DNA from: Polaribacter sp. SA4-12
GTDB lineage: Bacteria; Bacteroidota; Bacteroidia; Flavobacteriales; Flavobacteriaceae
Reading direction: 5' to 3'
Length of the DNA: 64,000 nt
Assembly (NCBI RefSeq): GCF_002163675.1
Contig: NZ_CP019334.1
Location: forward strand, 2,213,501 to 2,277,500
Part shown: positions 36,171-45,235 of the stretch, piece after piece
How the letters are laid out: every line of letters begins with the position of its first letter
How positions within the stretch are numbered: position 1 is the first letter of the stretch
Notes under the pieces: model-generated
Told to the model about the DNA's origin: nothing
Databases searched by the model: none
Seen by the model: the letters and a program-made list of their open reading frames with translations, nothing else
Translations under genes and position numbers: made by a program

Positions 36171-37916
36171 TTAATTTTTGCACAAAACTAAACCATTTTC
36201 AATTAGCTTTGTGTAGCTTTTGTTACACTTTAACGCTGTTAGTCTTTCTAAAATTGCAACTTTTATAGCATAATTATTTTGCAAAGCTAATTCATATAAT
36301 TCTAAACACAATAACCAATCTGCTTGAAATTCACTTTTTAACTGATTAAATATTTCTGTTATTTTTTTATTTGTTGAAGATTTTTCTTCTCGCATTCGTC
36401 TAACATCAGCATATAATTGATACAATTCTTGCTCTTTAGCCGAATATGTAATCTTATGAGTTTTTGTTTCTGAAACTTTACTTAAATCTAAAAAAGAATC
36501 AACATCCGCAGGACCAGAATACACTGAAATAACTTCTTTACCAATTGCCATGTCATAGATTCCCCATTCTGGTTTAAACAAAATTTCATCATTATAAGTC
36601 ACCGTACAATCCTCTAAAGAAATAATTAAAATTTTCCCTCTTAAATCTCTAGTTCCGGTAATTGCCTTCCCTTTTACAATAACGCCACTTTCAAATTCTA
36701 AAGTCATGAATTCACCTTCGTAAATTCCGTAAGCTCTTAAATCTCTAGGACTCATATCTTCTATATGTAAATTAATTCCTTTTAATTTACCAACAGGACT
36801 TCCAAAACCACTTGCATGACTTGTAATTCCGTGTCCTATTAATTCTTTATCTCTATTAGACAAAGCAGTTGCACCTACAGTTTGTAGATAAGCAACTTTA
36901 TTATTTTTATAATGAATGACTTTAGAAAAAACACCCGAAATCTGAATTCCGGTTGATAATTCTACCGTTCCTAAACTTTCTGAATCAATTAATTTCTGAA
37001 CGCCTTTTAAACCACCGGTTCTTAAAGCCATTGTATTTCCAAATTCATTTAAAACCAAACTTAAATATGCAAAATCTGGAGTTACAAATAATTGTGGTTG
37101 AGGCTTCGTGATATCAAAACTAACATTTGCAGCTTCTATAGAATAAGGTACCTTTTTTACTTCATCTTTCATGCACCAAGCACTTTCTCCTATTGATGAG
37201 AGCAAACCTGCTCCATATATTTTAGGCTTTTCTAAAGAACCAATCAATCCATATTCTACGGTCCACCAATGTAAATTTCTAATTTGAGCCATTTCAGACA
37301 ATTCACCCATATTATTTTGAAGATATTCTACTTTTTCTTGAGCTTCGTTTATTGCTGTTTCTGATGAATTCGGGTCTTCTTTTAAGATTGATAAAAGCCG
37401 AATTGCCTCATACATTTCATAATCTTTAGAAGAAGAAATTGCTTTACTACCTATTTCTCCGAATCTTCTTAAATACTCTGCATATTCAGGATTTGAAATA
37501 ATTGGCGCATGACCTGCAGCTTCATGAATAATATCTGGCGCTGGTGTATATTCTATATGATTAATCGTCCTCATATCTGAAGCGATTACCAAAACATTAT
37601 ATGCTTGAAACTCCATAAAAGCATTCGGAGGAATAAAGCCATCTACAGAAACAGCTGCCCAACCTATTTCTTTTAAAATTCTATTCATTCCATCCATGTA
37701 AGGAATATTTTCAATAGAAACACCTGTTTTTTCTAAGCCTTTCATGTATGATTTATGAGCTACTTTACTCAAATAATCTACATTCATTCTCATTACATAT
37801 CTCCAAACCGCCTGATTTTGGGCTGTATATTCTTCATAAGGTTGTTTTACAATAAACTTGTGTAAATGTTTGGGTAATTTCTTGGTAACTTCGTTCAATT
37901 CAAAATGTAGGCTCAT
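36171..37916 (-). CDS. aromatic amino acid hydroxylase (phenylalanine 4-hydroxylase family), extended form
   Basis: The protein has 581 residues. The N-terminal 300 residues match pterin-dependent hydroxylases. The iron ligands are H131 and H136 (IIHEAAGHAP) and E221 (WWTVEYGLIG), and YTPAPDIIHE is the hallmark sequence. Typical bacterial phenylalanine hydroxylases are near 280 residues; here an additional 280-residue C-terminal region of mixed strands and helices follows, a form found in Bacteroidota. It should use O2 and a tetrahydropterin to hydroxylate phenylalanine (or another aromatic amino acid). The rhodanese gene follows after 9 nt. A good promoter is present upstream. Confidence 0.92.
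   Translation of the reverse strand: MSLHFELNEVTKKLPKHLHKFIVKQPYEEYTAQNQAVWRYVMRMNVDYLSKVAHKSYMKGLEKTGVSIENIPYMDGMNRILKEIGWAAVSVDGFIPPNAFMEFQAYNVLVIASDMRTINHIEYTPAPDIIHEAAGHAPIISNPEYAEYLRRFGEIGSKAISSSKDYEMYEAIRLLSILKEDPNSSETAINEAQEKVEYLQNNMGELSEMAQIRNLHWWTVEYGLIGSLEKPKIYGAGLLSSIGESAWCMKDEVKKVPYSIEAANVSFDITKPQPQLFVTPDFAYLSLVLNEFGNTMALRTGGLKGVQKLIDSESLGTVELSTGIQISGVFSKVIHYKNNKVAYLQTVGATALSNRDKELIGHGITSHASGFGSPVGKLKGINLHIEDMSPRDLRAYGIYEGEFMTLEFESGVIVKGKAITGTRDLRGKILIISLEDCTVTYNDEILFKPEWGIYDMAIGKEVISVYSGPADVDSFLDLSKVSETKTHKITYSAKEQELYQLYADVRRMREEKSSTNKKITEIFNQLKSEFQADWLLCLELYELALQNNYAIKVAILERLTALKCNKSYTKLIENGLVLCKN
36183..36190 (-). promoter_or_regulatory. possible internal promoter box (TAGTTTTG) for the rhodanese gene
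   Basis: This match to TAnnTTTG lies in the last codons of the hydroxylase gene, 21 nt before the rhodanese ATG. No TTG box is at the usual distance. Confidence 0.35.
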
Positions 37917-37940
37917 TAAAAAAATATTGAATTATTCTCA

Positions 37941-37972
37941 CAAAATTACATATTAAAATATTAATATCACAA
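37941..37972 (-). promoter_or_regulatory. promoter of the aromatic amino acid hydroxylase gene
   Basis: On the minus strand TTG is followed after 21 nt by TAATTTTG (37948-37941). The expected leader is about 20 nt. Confidence 0.6.
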
Positions 37973-38072
37973 TTAAAGATGCATTAAACTTTTTTTTATA
38001 CAATTACCGTAAAAATATATGTAACATTTTATGCTTTTCCGCTACTTATAAATAAAGGTAAAATTATTAACT

Positions 38073-38348
38073 ATGGCAGGAGAGGGATTTGTAGCACACA
38101 TGATTGCAAGTTTAAAAGCGAACAAAAGATCGCGTGTTTCTACTTTTGATAAAATTAAAAATTATAAAAAAAGTAAAAAATCTGAACTCCATTTTGATAA
38201 TAAAGCAAGTCCATCCGAATTAAAAAAAATAAAAGAAAAACTTATAGAAGAAAATGAAATTACATTTAAACGAAAAGTAGCCATCTTAATACTATTAATT
38301 GCAGCTATTTTAATTGGTTTAAATTACATGGGATATTCTTTATCATAA
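38073..38348 (+). CDS. small C-tail-anchored protein, conserved hypothetical
   Basis: The protein has 91 residues. The start MAGEGFVAHMIASLKANKRSR is followed by a very basic Lys-rich middle (about 25-68) and one C-terminal membrane helix (VAILILLIAAILIGLNYMGY). It is probably inserted in the cytoplasmic membrane with its basic part in the cytosol, where it could touch nucleic acid or phospholipid heads. I do not recognise a named family. It is monocistronic, with a hairpin directly after the stop. Confidence 0.75.
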   Translation: MAGEGFVAHMIASLKANKRSRVSTFDKIKNYKKSKKSELHFDNKASPSELKKIKEKLIEENEITFKRKVAILILLIAAILIGLNYMGYSLS

Positions 38349-38384
38349 AAAAACAGACTACCTAAAAGATAGTCTGTTTCGCTT
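38349..38384. terminator. hairpin after 38073-38348
   Basis: AAACAGACTA (38351-38360) pairs with TAGTCTGTTT (38370-38379). The T-run is interrupted on the plus strand (TTTCGCTTT) and better on the minus strand. Confidence 0.6.
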
Positions 38385-38648
38385 TAGATTAATTAATTCA
38401 AATAATAATACTAAAGTACTTCATTAAAAATCTTCTCTTAACTGTCCTTTTAATGTTTATATATAGAAGACGCTTAAAAAAAGAAAACGTTTCACTTATA
38501 AACCACAATCAACACGCTTTTAACAAGAAGGTTAAATTTGTTTAGAATTAAACGAATTATTCAAATAAGAAAATACGCTATCGGTTTCGTTAAAAAAACA
38601 AAAGCAAGACAAAAATATTTCTTATTTTTACTGTTCAATTTTAAGATA
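38385..38648. other. intergenic stretch upstream of gpmI
   Basis: There is no gene here. The frame of gpmI is open back to 38538 from a TTG, but those residues are Lys-rich and unlike the family. No clear promoter box or structured element was recognised. Confidence 0.5.
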
Positions 38649-40166
38649 ATGAACAAGAAAGTTATATTGATGATTTTGGATGGTTGGGGAATAACACAAG
38701 ACCCAAAAGTATCCGCTATTTACAACGCAAAGACACCTTTTATTAATGGTTTATACAATAAATATCCAAACGCTCAATTAAGGACAGATGGAGAACATGT
38801 TGGCTTACCAGAAGGACAAATGGGTAATTCTGAAGTTGGCCACATGAATTTAGGTGCTGGTAGAATAGTTTATCAGAATTTAGCTCGTATAAATAAAGCT
38901 GTAAAAGAAAAAACTTTAGGGAAAGAAAAAACCTTATTAGACACTTTTAAATACGCAAAAGAAAACAACAAAGATGTTCATTTATTAGGATTACTTTCTA
39001 ATGGAGGAATTCACGCACATATTGATCACTTAAAAGGATTGTTAGATGTTGCAAAAGAAAATGAAGTAGATAATGTGTTTTTACACGCATTTACAGATGG
39101 TAGAGATTGTGATCCAAAATCTGGAACTTACTTTATTAACGACATTCAAGAATATATGAAAGAAAGTACAGGAGAATTAGCTTCTGTAACTGGGCGTTAT
39201 TATGCAATGGATAGAGATAATAGATGGGAACGTGTAAAGGAAGCTTATGATGGTCTTGTTAATGGAGTTGGTACTAAAACTACTGATGCTATTGCTGCAA
39301 TGAATAAAAATTATGAAGACGGAATTACAGATGAGTTTCATAAATCTATCATTGTAACTAATGAAGATGGATCTCCAAAATCACAAATTAAAGAAGGAGA
39401 TGTTGTCTTATTCTTTAACTACAGAACAGATAGAGGTAGAGAATTGACAAACGCTTTATCTCAAAATGATTTTCCAGAATTTGGAATGAAAAAATTAGAT
39501 CTTTATTACACAACCATCACTTTATACGATGCAAGTTTTAAAGGAATAAACACTATTTATAACACCGATAATATTAAAAATACTTTAGGTGAAGTTTTAT
39601 CTAAAGCAGGTAAAAAGCAAATTAGAATTGCTGAAACTGAAAAATATCCTCACGTAACATTCTTCTTTTCTGGAGGACAAGAAGCTCCTTTTGAAGGTGA
39701 ATCTAGAATTTTAAAGAACTCACCAAAAGTAGCGACTTACGATTTACAACCAGAAATGTCTGCTTATGAATTAAAAGATGCTTTATGTGAAGATTTAAAG
39801 AAAGGTGAAGCAGATTTTGTTTGCTTAAACTTTGCTAACGGAGATATGGTTGGGCATACAGGTATGATGGATGCTGCAATAAAAGCTTGTGAAGCTGTAG
39901 ATATTTGTGCAAAAGAAGTTATAGAAACTGGTTTAGAAAATGGTTATTCTATCTTATTAATTGCAGATCATGGTAACTGTGAAACTATGATGAATCCTGA
40001 TGGATCTCCTCATACAGCTCACACAACAAATCCTGTACCTTTTATCTTAATTGATGAAGAAATAAAATCAATAAACAGTGGTGTATTAGGTGATATTGCT
40101 CCGACAATTTTAGATTTAATGGGAGTAGAACAACCTAAAGAAATGACACAGCATTCTTTATTATAA
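38649..40166 (+). CDS. gpmI: 2,3-bisphosphoglycerate-independent phosphoglycerate mutase
   Basis: This 505-residue glycolytic enzyme interconverts 3- and 2-phosphoglycerate using two manganese ions. The ATG at 38649 gives MNKKVILMILDGWGIT, the usual start; DGWG supplies metal ligands, and the phosphorylated serine lies in GNSEVGHMNLGAGR. LIADHGNCETM and HTAHTTNPVPF are late metal-binding segments. The 37 extra residues of the longer open frame are rejected. A thioredoxin-like lipoprotein gene follows 15 nt downstream. Confidence 0.97.
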   Translation: MNKKVILMILDGWGITQDPKVSAIYNAKTPFINGLYNKYPNAQLRTDGEHVGLPEGQMGNSEVGHMNLGAGRIVYQNLARINKAVKEKTLGKEKTLLDTFKYAKENNKDVHLLGLLSNGGIHAHIDHLKGLLDVAKENEVDNVFLHAFTDGRDCDPKSGTYFINDIQEYMKESTGELASVTGRYYAMDRDNRWERVKEAYDGLVNGVGTKTTDAIAAMNKNYEDGITDEFHKSIIVTNEDGSPKSQIKEGDVVLFFNYRTDRGRELTNALSQNDFPEFGMKKLDLYYTTITLYDASFKGINTIYNTDNIKNTLGEVLSKAGKKQIRIAETEKYPHVTFFFSGGQEAPFEGESRILKNSPKVATYDLQPEMSAYELKDALCEDLKKGEADFVCLNFANGDMVGHTGMMDAAIKACEAVDICAKEVIETGLENGYSILLIADHGNCETMMNPDGSPHTAHTTNPVPFILIDEEIKSINSGVLGDIAPTILDLMGVEQPKEMTQHSLL

Positions 40167-40181
40167 TTTAAATATAAAAAA

Positions 40182-40724
40182 ATGAAAAAACTTGTTTTAT
40201 TAGTTTGTATAATCGTTTTATCTTGTTGCAGCACGCAACAAAAAGTAGTTGAGGCTAAAGAAGCAACTGCAGTAAAAAACCAAAGAGGAGATTTAGTTGG
40301 CTTTGCTAACAAAGAGTCTTTTCAACAAACTCCTTATAATACATGGTTTACTCAAAAATTTGATACATATAAACCAGATCCTTCAACAATTGCTTCCTTA
40401 AAAAAAGGGTTAAAAGGGATTAAAATTAAAGGTTTTATGGGTACTTGGTGTGGAGATAGCAAAAGAGAAACTCCTCGTTTTTATAAAATTTTAGAACAAG
40501 CAGAATTTAATTTAAATAACTTCGAATTAATAACGGTTAACAGAGGTAAAAAAACTCCTGATAATTTACAAGAAGGTTTAGACATAAAAAGAGTTCCAAC
40601 TTTTATCTTTTATAAAGATGGAAAAGAAATTGGACGATATGTTGAATATGCTCGTGAATCTTTAGAGAAAGACATGCTGAAAATTGTTACAGGAGAAGCT
40701 TATAAACATTCTTACGACAAATAA
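40182..40724 (+). CDS. thioredoxin-fold lipoprotein with a single-cysteine active site
   Basis: The protein has 180 residues. The leader MKKLVLLVCIIVLSC is a lipoprotein signal. The thioredoxin fold carries GTWCGDSKRETPRFY, where the usual CxxC is C-G-D-S, and the cis-proline segment RVPTFIFY. The loss of the second cysteine argues against simple disulfide exchange and for a monothiol, bacilliredoxin-like or binding role in the periplasm. It follows gpmI by 15 nt and its stop overlaps the next start by 1 nt. Confidence 0.85.
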   Translation: MKKLVLLVCIIVLSCCSTQQKVVEAKEATAVKNQRGDLVGFANKESFQQTPYNTWFTQKFDTYKPDPSTIASLKKGLKGIKIKGFMGTWCGDSKRETPRFYKILEQAEFNLNNFELITVNRGKKTPDNLQEGLDIKRVPTFIFYKDGKEIGRYVEYARESLEKDMLKIVTGEAYKHSYDK

Positions 40725-41125
40725 TGATACCTAGTAATCCATTAATTATTGCTGTAGATTTTGACGGTACTATTGTAGAAGATGCATATCCAAAAATTGG
40801 GAAACCAATAATATTTGCCTTTGATACATTAAAAAGACTACAATCTGAAGGACACCGATTAATTCTTTGGACATATAGAAATGGAAAAAAACTAGATGAA
40901 GCTGTTGCTTTTTGTAAAGAAAATAATATTGAATTTTACGCTATAAACAAAAACTTCCCTGAGGAAGATTATGATGAAAAATACAGCCGTAAAATTCATG
41001 CAGACTTATTTATAGACGATAGAAATGTTGGTGGTTTTTTAGGATGGACTGCAATCTATAAATCGATCTTTAATCACGATCCAACACCAAAAAAGAAAAA
41101 AGGTTTTTTCTCTTTTTTCAAATAA
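40724..41125 (+). CDS. small HAD-family hydrolase (BT0820-like)
   Basis: The protein has 133 residues. The HAD nucleophile motif is IIAVDFDGTIVED near the N-terminus; the later FIDDRNVGG provides the acidic metal ligands, and there is almost no cap domain. It resembles small Bacteroidota HAD proteins such as BT0820. The C-terminus is Lys/Phe-rich (KKKKGFFSFFK). Its ATG overlaps the preceding stop by 1 nt. Confidence 0.85.
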   Translation: MIPSNPLIIAVDFDGTIVEDAYPKIGKPIIFAFDTLKRLQSEGHRLILWTYRNGKKLDEAVAFCKENNIEFYAINKNFPEEDYDEKYSRKIHADLFIDDRNVGGFLGWTAIYKSIFNHDPTPKKKKGFFSFFK

Positions 41126-41156
41126 GAAACGTCCTTACTAGTAATAGAAATTATAG

Positions 41157-41164
41157 TAACTTTG
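41157..41164 (+). promoter_or_regulatory. -7 box (TAACTTTG) of the map promoter
   Basis: This matches TAnnTTTG 18 nt before the ATG at 41183 and overlaps the longer open frame, supporting the shorter start. Confidence 0.5.
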
Positions 41165-41182
41165 CCGTTAAATTTTTTTAAC

Positions 41183-41992
41183 ATGATTAAGATAAAAACT
41201 AAAGAGGAAATAGAAATCATGCGCGAAAGTGCATTAATTGTTTCTAAAACGCTAGGTATGCTTGCTAAAGAAGTAAAACCTGGAGTTTCTACTTTATATT
41301 TAGACAAACTTGCCGAAGAATTTATTAGATCTGAAGGAGCTATTCCTGGTTTTTTAGGATTATATGATTTTCCAAATACACTTTGCATGAGTCCAAACTC
41401 TCAAGTTGTACATGGTATTCCTAATAAAAAACCTTTAATAGAAGGCGATATTATTTCTATAGATTGTGGTTCTAAAAAGAATGGTTTTTACGGAGATCAC
41501 GCATACACATTTGCTGTTGGTGAAATTTTACCAGAAACTAAAAAACTTTTAGATGTAACTAGAGAAAGTTTATATGTTGGTATTCGCGAATTTAAAGCAG
41601 GAAATAGAGTTGGTGATGTAGGTTTTGCTATTCAAAACTTTACAGAGAAACACGGTTATGGAGTTGTTAGAGAATTGGTTGGTCATGGTTTAGGTAGAGA
41701 AATGCATGAAGATCCAGAAATGCCAAACTACGGAAAAAGAGGGAGAGGAAAAAAATTTACTGAAGGAATGGTTGTTGCCATAGAACCTATGACTAATTTA
41801 GGGACTCATAAAATTAGACAACATAGTGATGGTTGGACAATTACAACTTTAGACAACAAACCTTCAGCTCATTTTGAACATGATGTTGCAATTGTTAACG
41901 GTAAACCAGAACTACTTTCAACTTTTAAATACGTACACGAAGCTTTAGGTATTATTACTGATGAAGAAGATGAATTTAGAGCAGTTTTATAA
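41183..41992 (+). CDS. map: type I methionine aminopeptidase
   Basis: The enzyme has 269 residues and removes the initiator methionine from new proteins. The metal ligands are visible in IDCGSKKNGFYGDHAYTF (two Asp), ELVGHGLGREMHEDP (His), AIEPM (Glu) and HFEHDVAIV (Glu). The ATG at 41183 (MIKIKTKEEIEIMRESA) is used because a promoter box overlaps the earlier TTG at 41162. A methyltransferase gene begins 5 nt after its stop. Confidence 0.97.
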   Translation: MIKIKTKEEIEIMRESALIVSKTLGMLAKEVKPGVSTLYLDKLAEEFIRSEGAIPGFLGLYDFPNTLCMSPNSQVVHGIPNKKPLIEGDIISIDCGSKKNGFYGDHAYTFAVGEILPETKKLLDVTRESLYVGIREFKAGNRVGDVGFAIQNFTEKHGYGVVRELVGHGLGREMHEDPEMPNYGKRGRGKKFTEGMVVAIEPMTNLGTHKIRQHSDGWTITTLDNKPSAHFEHDVAIVNGKPELLSTFKYVHEALGIITDEEDEFRAVL

Positions 41993-41997
41993 GGCTT

Positions 41998-42768
41998 GTG
42001 TCTCTATTCAAATCCATATTAAATACAGTACCAAGACCTTGGTTGATAAAAGCTAGTTACCTAGTTAGACCAATCATTGCTTTTTCTTTAAAAGGTGATA
42101 AATTTACAGATCCTATTGATGGGAAATCTTTTCGTAAGTTTTTACCTTATGGATATGGTAAACAAAGAGAAAATGCACTTTCACCATCTACCCTTTCTTT
42201 AGAAAGACACCGATTAATGTGGTTGTTTCTAAGAGATGAAACTGATTTTTTTACATCAACAGAAAAACTAAAAACCTTACATATTGCTCCAGAACAATGT
42301 TTTTTAGACATCTTTAGAAAACAGAAAAACCTGGAGTATATTACATCTGACTTAGAATCTCCAATTGCAGATGTAAAAGCAGATATTTGCGACTTACCTT
42401 TTGAAGACAACTCTTTTGATATTGTTTTCTGTAATCATGTATTAGAACATATTATAGATGATACAAAAGCAATGCAAGAACTATGTAGAGTCCTCAAAAA
42501 AGGTGGATTTGGTATTTTTCAAATCCCACAAGATTTATCAAGAGAAAAAACTTTTGAAGATAATTCTATAACAGACAGAAAAGAACGTGCTAAAATATTT
42601 GGTCAATACGATCATGTAAGAGTTTATGGTAGAGATTATTTTGACAAGCTACGTTCTATAGGTTTTAAAGTTAATGAAATTGATTACACAAAAAAAATCG
42701 CTCCAGAAAAACTAGAACGATTTTGTTTAATGAAGAATGAAATTCTTCCTGTATGTTATAAAAAGTAA
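41998..42768 (+). CDS. class I SAM-dependent methyltransferase
   Basis: The protein has 256 residues and a GTG start. The central methyltransferase fold shows LHIAPEQCFLDIF (motif I region), DLESPIADVKADICDLPF, and DIVFCNHVLEHIIDD (motif IV, with the NHVLEH of the methyltransferase-11 group). The glycine-rich SAM loop is replaced by an APEQ segment, which is unusual but known in some members. It lies 5 nt after map. The substrate is unknown. Confidence 0.85.
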   Translation: MSLFKSILNTVPRPWLIKASYLVRPIIAFSLKGDKFTDPIDGKSFRKFLPYGYGKQRENALSPSTLSLERHRLMWLFLRDETDFFTSTEKLKTLHIAPEQCFLDIFRKQKNLEYITSDLESPIADVKADICDLPFEDNSFDIVFCNHVLEHIIDDTKAMQELCRVLKKGGFGIFQIPQDLSREKTFEDNSITDRKERAKIFGQYDHVRVYGRDYFDKLRSIGFKVNEIDYTKKIAPEKLERFCLMKNEILPVCYKK

Positions 42769-42772
42769 TCTG

Positions 42773-44053
42773 TTACTTTTTGTTATTTCTTAAGAAGTCT
42801 GCCATTTTTTCTAGCTTTTCATTACCTAAAACAATAAAACCATCTTTCATCAGTTGGTAAGATCCATTAACTAACTTTACAACATTAATGCCTGCTGTAT
42901 AAACTCCTGATTCATCTTTTGGTTCATTAACCTTAGTTCCGTTTTGATTTATCCACACCGTCTTATTATCTTTTATCGCTTGAAACTTATTGTTATAAAA
43001 AGCACCTATGTATTGGTAATTGGATGTAGCTCTTATAACATTTCCATCAACCGAACATAAAAATGAGTGAATTTTGTAATTATTATCTAAATATAATGGA
43101 TAAATTCCTCCTCCTAAATGACCTCCAAAATTATACCAGATTTTGTTAATCTTTAATTCATCATCCTTATTATATTTATCAATAACATCATTCTTTTTTA
43201 AGCTTTTAAATAAATCTTGTTTATTGGCAACTTTCACATTTTTCTTTACGTTTAAATCGTACACCATTGGCTCATAAGAATTGTTTGGATAAGTTACCAA
43301 CCTACCATTTCCTCTAGGCAACATTATTTTACCATAATGTGTAGAAATCGGATTGAAATCTGAGGGACTTGGTAGTAAAAAACCCGCTTTAGAATTAGAG
43401 TTAAAACAATAAACTTTAGTAGCTTCTTGCTCTTTATTTTTTAGGATAAAAAAACCATCAAAACTTAAAACATCTTGATATTCATCTGCTTTTACTAAAA
43501 CCTCTCCTCTATCAGTAATTACCCCGTAATAATTATTAACTTTAAAAATTGCTAGATTATTTTTATTAAAAATATAAATACTATCGACTTTTAATGAAAG
43601 AGATTCAGATTTATTATTCCAAATAGTTTTTAGAGAATCTATTCTTTTCAACTCCTTTTCTTTCCTGATACGTTCCTCTTCTAACCTCTTATTTTCGGCT
43701 AATTGAGCTTCATATTCTTCATTAATATTAACATAGAGATCTAAAAATTCTAAATATTCTTCTGTTTTCTTATTCTTTTCTAAAACAAAATATTGTTTAG
43801 CTAAAGATAGAGCATCTGCAAAATTTCTTAATTCATAATGGATGAAAGCCCCTAACTTAGCAACTTTAGAAGAAGTAATAGTATCCATATACTTCATCGC
43901 TTTGTTAAAATGTACTAAAGAAAGTTCTACCTCTAAATTAGAAAGACTCTCTTGAGATCTTTTAATATAGACACTTGCAATGTCTTTGTTTGACTGAGCA
44001 TTAGTGAATGCAAAAGTCATTAAGCATAAAAACGCTAAAAGTAGTTTTTTCAT
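42773..44053 (-). CDS. secreted protein with TPR-like N-terminus and WG-repeat-like C-terminus
   Basis: The protein has 426 residues. The signal peptide MKKLLLAFLCLMTFAFTNAQ is clear. Residues 25-115 look like TPR helices; a Glu/Lys-rich coiled coil follows (about 115-145). The rest is made of strand pairs such as NNYYGVITDRGEVLVKADEY, which resemble WG repeats. It is expected in the periplasm or at the surface. No enzymatic motif was seen. It is convergent with the methyltransferase gene, 4 nt apart. Confidence 0.7.
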   Translation of the reverse strand: MKKLLLAFLCLMTFAFTNAQSNKDIASVYIKRSQESLSNLEVELSLVHFNKAMKYMDTITSSKVAKLGAFIHYELRNFADALSLAKQYFVLEKNKKTEEYLEFLDLYVNINEEYEAQLAENKRLEEERIRKEKELKRIDSLKTIWNNKSESLSLKVDSIYIFNKNNLAIFKVNNYYGVITDRGEVLVKADEYQDVLSFDGFFILKNKEQEATKVYCFNSNSKAGFLLPSPSDFNPISTHYGKIMLPRGNGRLVTYPNNSYEPMVYDLNVKKNVKVANKQDLFKSLKKNDVIDKYNKDDELKINKIWYNFGGHLGGGIYPLYLDNNYKIHSFLCSVDGNVIRATSNYQYIGAFYNNKFQAIKDNKTVWINQNGTKVNEPKDESGVYTAGINVVKLVNGSYQLMKDGFIVLGNEKLEKMADFLRNNKK

Positions 44054-44093
44054 AATAATAGTAATTATCCCCAGGTTACAAAATGCAATATAC

Positions 44094-44121
44094 CAAAAAT
44101 ACAGCGTAAATACAGAAACAA
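44094..44121 (-). promoter_or_regulatory. promoter of 42773-44053
   Basis: On the minus strand TTG is followed after 17 nt by TATTTTTG. It lies 40 nt upstream of the ATG. Confidence 0.5.
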
Positions 44122-44127
44122 AAGTAC

Positions 44128-45120
44128 CTACTTGTAAGTAATTGTCTTATATTCTTTTAAACCCCCATTTTTATCAACAAATAATAAAATAGCGTCAATA
44201 TTTTTATGATTTTTTAAAAACTCTTTTGCTTTATCTAACCCCATTGCCATAAATGCAGTTGCATAAGCATCTACATCTGCACAATCTAAGCTAGCTACTA
44301 CAGAAGCACTTAACAAATTACTTTCTTTTGCATAACCCGTTTTGGGGTTTATTGTGTGAACAAATTTTTGCCCATTTTTTGTTAATCTAAATTTTCTATA
44401 ATTACCAGATGTAGCCATAGATTTATTTGATAAATTTATCTTTTTATAACCTTTAATCTCATCTTTTTTTAATGGATCTACAAGTTTAATAACCCAAGGA
44501 ACATTATTCTCTTTAGTTCCTTTAGCACGAATTTCTCCTCCTATTTCAACTAAATAATTCGCTATTTTTTTACTACTCAAAAAACGAGCAACAACATCAA
44601 TTCCAAACCCTTTTGCAATAGAATTAAAATCTAAATATATTTTAGAATCCTGTTTTACAACCCTTCTATTAACAATTTCTACTTTATCTAAACCAACAAG
44701 CTGCATTTGTTCATTTACTTCTTCACTTGTTAAATTTCTTTTTTCTCTATTCGGGCCAAATCCCCATGCATTTACCAAATTACCAACAGTTGGATCAAAA
44801 TGTCCATTTGTTTCTTTATGTATTCTTTTCGATTTTTTAAAAACTTCTAAGAATAAATCATCAACAATAACTGTAGAATCTCCTTTATTAATTCTTGAAA
44901 TATCTGAAGTAGGAATATAAGTTGACAGTGATTTATTCATTAAATAAAACAAACTATCTATAGATTTCTGATGATTTTCTGATGCATTTAAATACACTAT
45001 TTTATAAGTTGTACCAAAAACATGTCCTTTTAAAATAAAGTCTTCAGCTTTTTGTTCTTTAGCACAAGATATAAAAAGCAATAAAATCGTAATAGAACCA
45101 ACTATTTTTTTAAGTATCAT
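44128..45120 (-). CDS. apbE: FAD:protein FMN transferase ApbE
   Basis: The protein has 330 residues. ApbE covalently attaches FMN to Thr or Ser of target proteins such as Nqr and Rnf subunits. The leader MILKKIVGSITILLLFISC is a lipoprotein signal, so it acts on the periplasmic side. Visible motifs are GHFDPTVGNLVNAWGFGP, IDFN/LDFNSIAKGFGID, EIGGEIRAKG and HTINPKTGYAKES. The frame is open from an ATG at 45174, but a TATTTTTG promoter box lies between that ATG and 45120, and only the later start gives a proper signal peptide. Confidence 0.95.
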   Translation of the reverse strand: MILKKIVGSITILLLFISCAKEQKAEDFILKGHVFGTTYKIVYLNASENHQKSIDSLFYLMNKSLSTYIPTSDISRINKGDSTVIVDDLFLEVFKKSKRIHKETNGHFDPTVGNLVNAWGFGPNREKRNLTSEEVNEQMQLVGLDKVEIVNRRVVKQDSKIYLDFNSIAKGFGIDVVARFLSSKKIANYLVEIGGEIRAKGTKENNVPWVIKLVDPLKKDEIKGYKKINLSNKSMATSGNYRKFRLTKNGQKFVHTINPKTGYAKESNLLSASVVASLDCADVDAYATAFMAMGLDKAKEFLKNHKNIDAILLFVDKNGGLKEYKTITYK

Positions 45121-45139
45121 TAGTTTGAAAATCAGATTA

Positions 45140-45147
45140 CAAAAATA
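45140..45147 (-). promoter_or_regulatory. -7 box (TATTTTTG) of apbE
   Basis: It matches TAnnTTTG, 19 nt before the ATG at 45120. It decides the start codon of apbE. Confidence 0.5.
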
Positions 45148-45203
45148 GTACATAAAGTTTTCATAAAATATCATTAATACTACTTTTTGTTAATCCATTT
45201 TGT

Positions 45204-45211
45204 TAAATTTG
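45204..45211 (+). promoter_or_regulatory. -7 box (TAAATTTG) of the OmpA-like gene
   Basis: It matches TAnnTTTG 24 nt before the ATG. A TTG lies 14 nt upstream, closer than usual. Confidence 0.5.
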
Positions 45212-45235
45212 TCAACTGAATTTAATATTTAAACG

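Noticed and set aside
38538..38648. N-terminal extension of gpmI by 37 residues from a TTG.
   Set aside because: The family begins at MNKKVILMILDGWG; the extension is basic low-complexity sequence.
45121..45174. 18-residue N-terminal extension of apbE.
   Set aside because: A promoter box lies within it and only the start at 45120 gives a proper lipoprotein signal.
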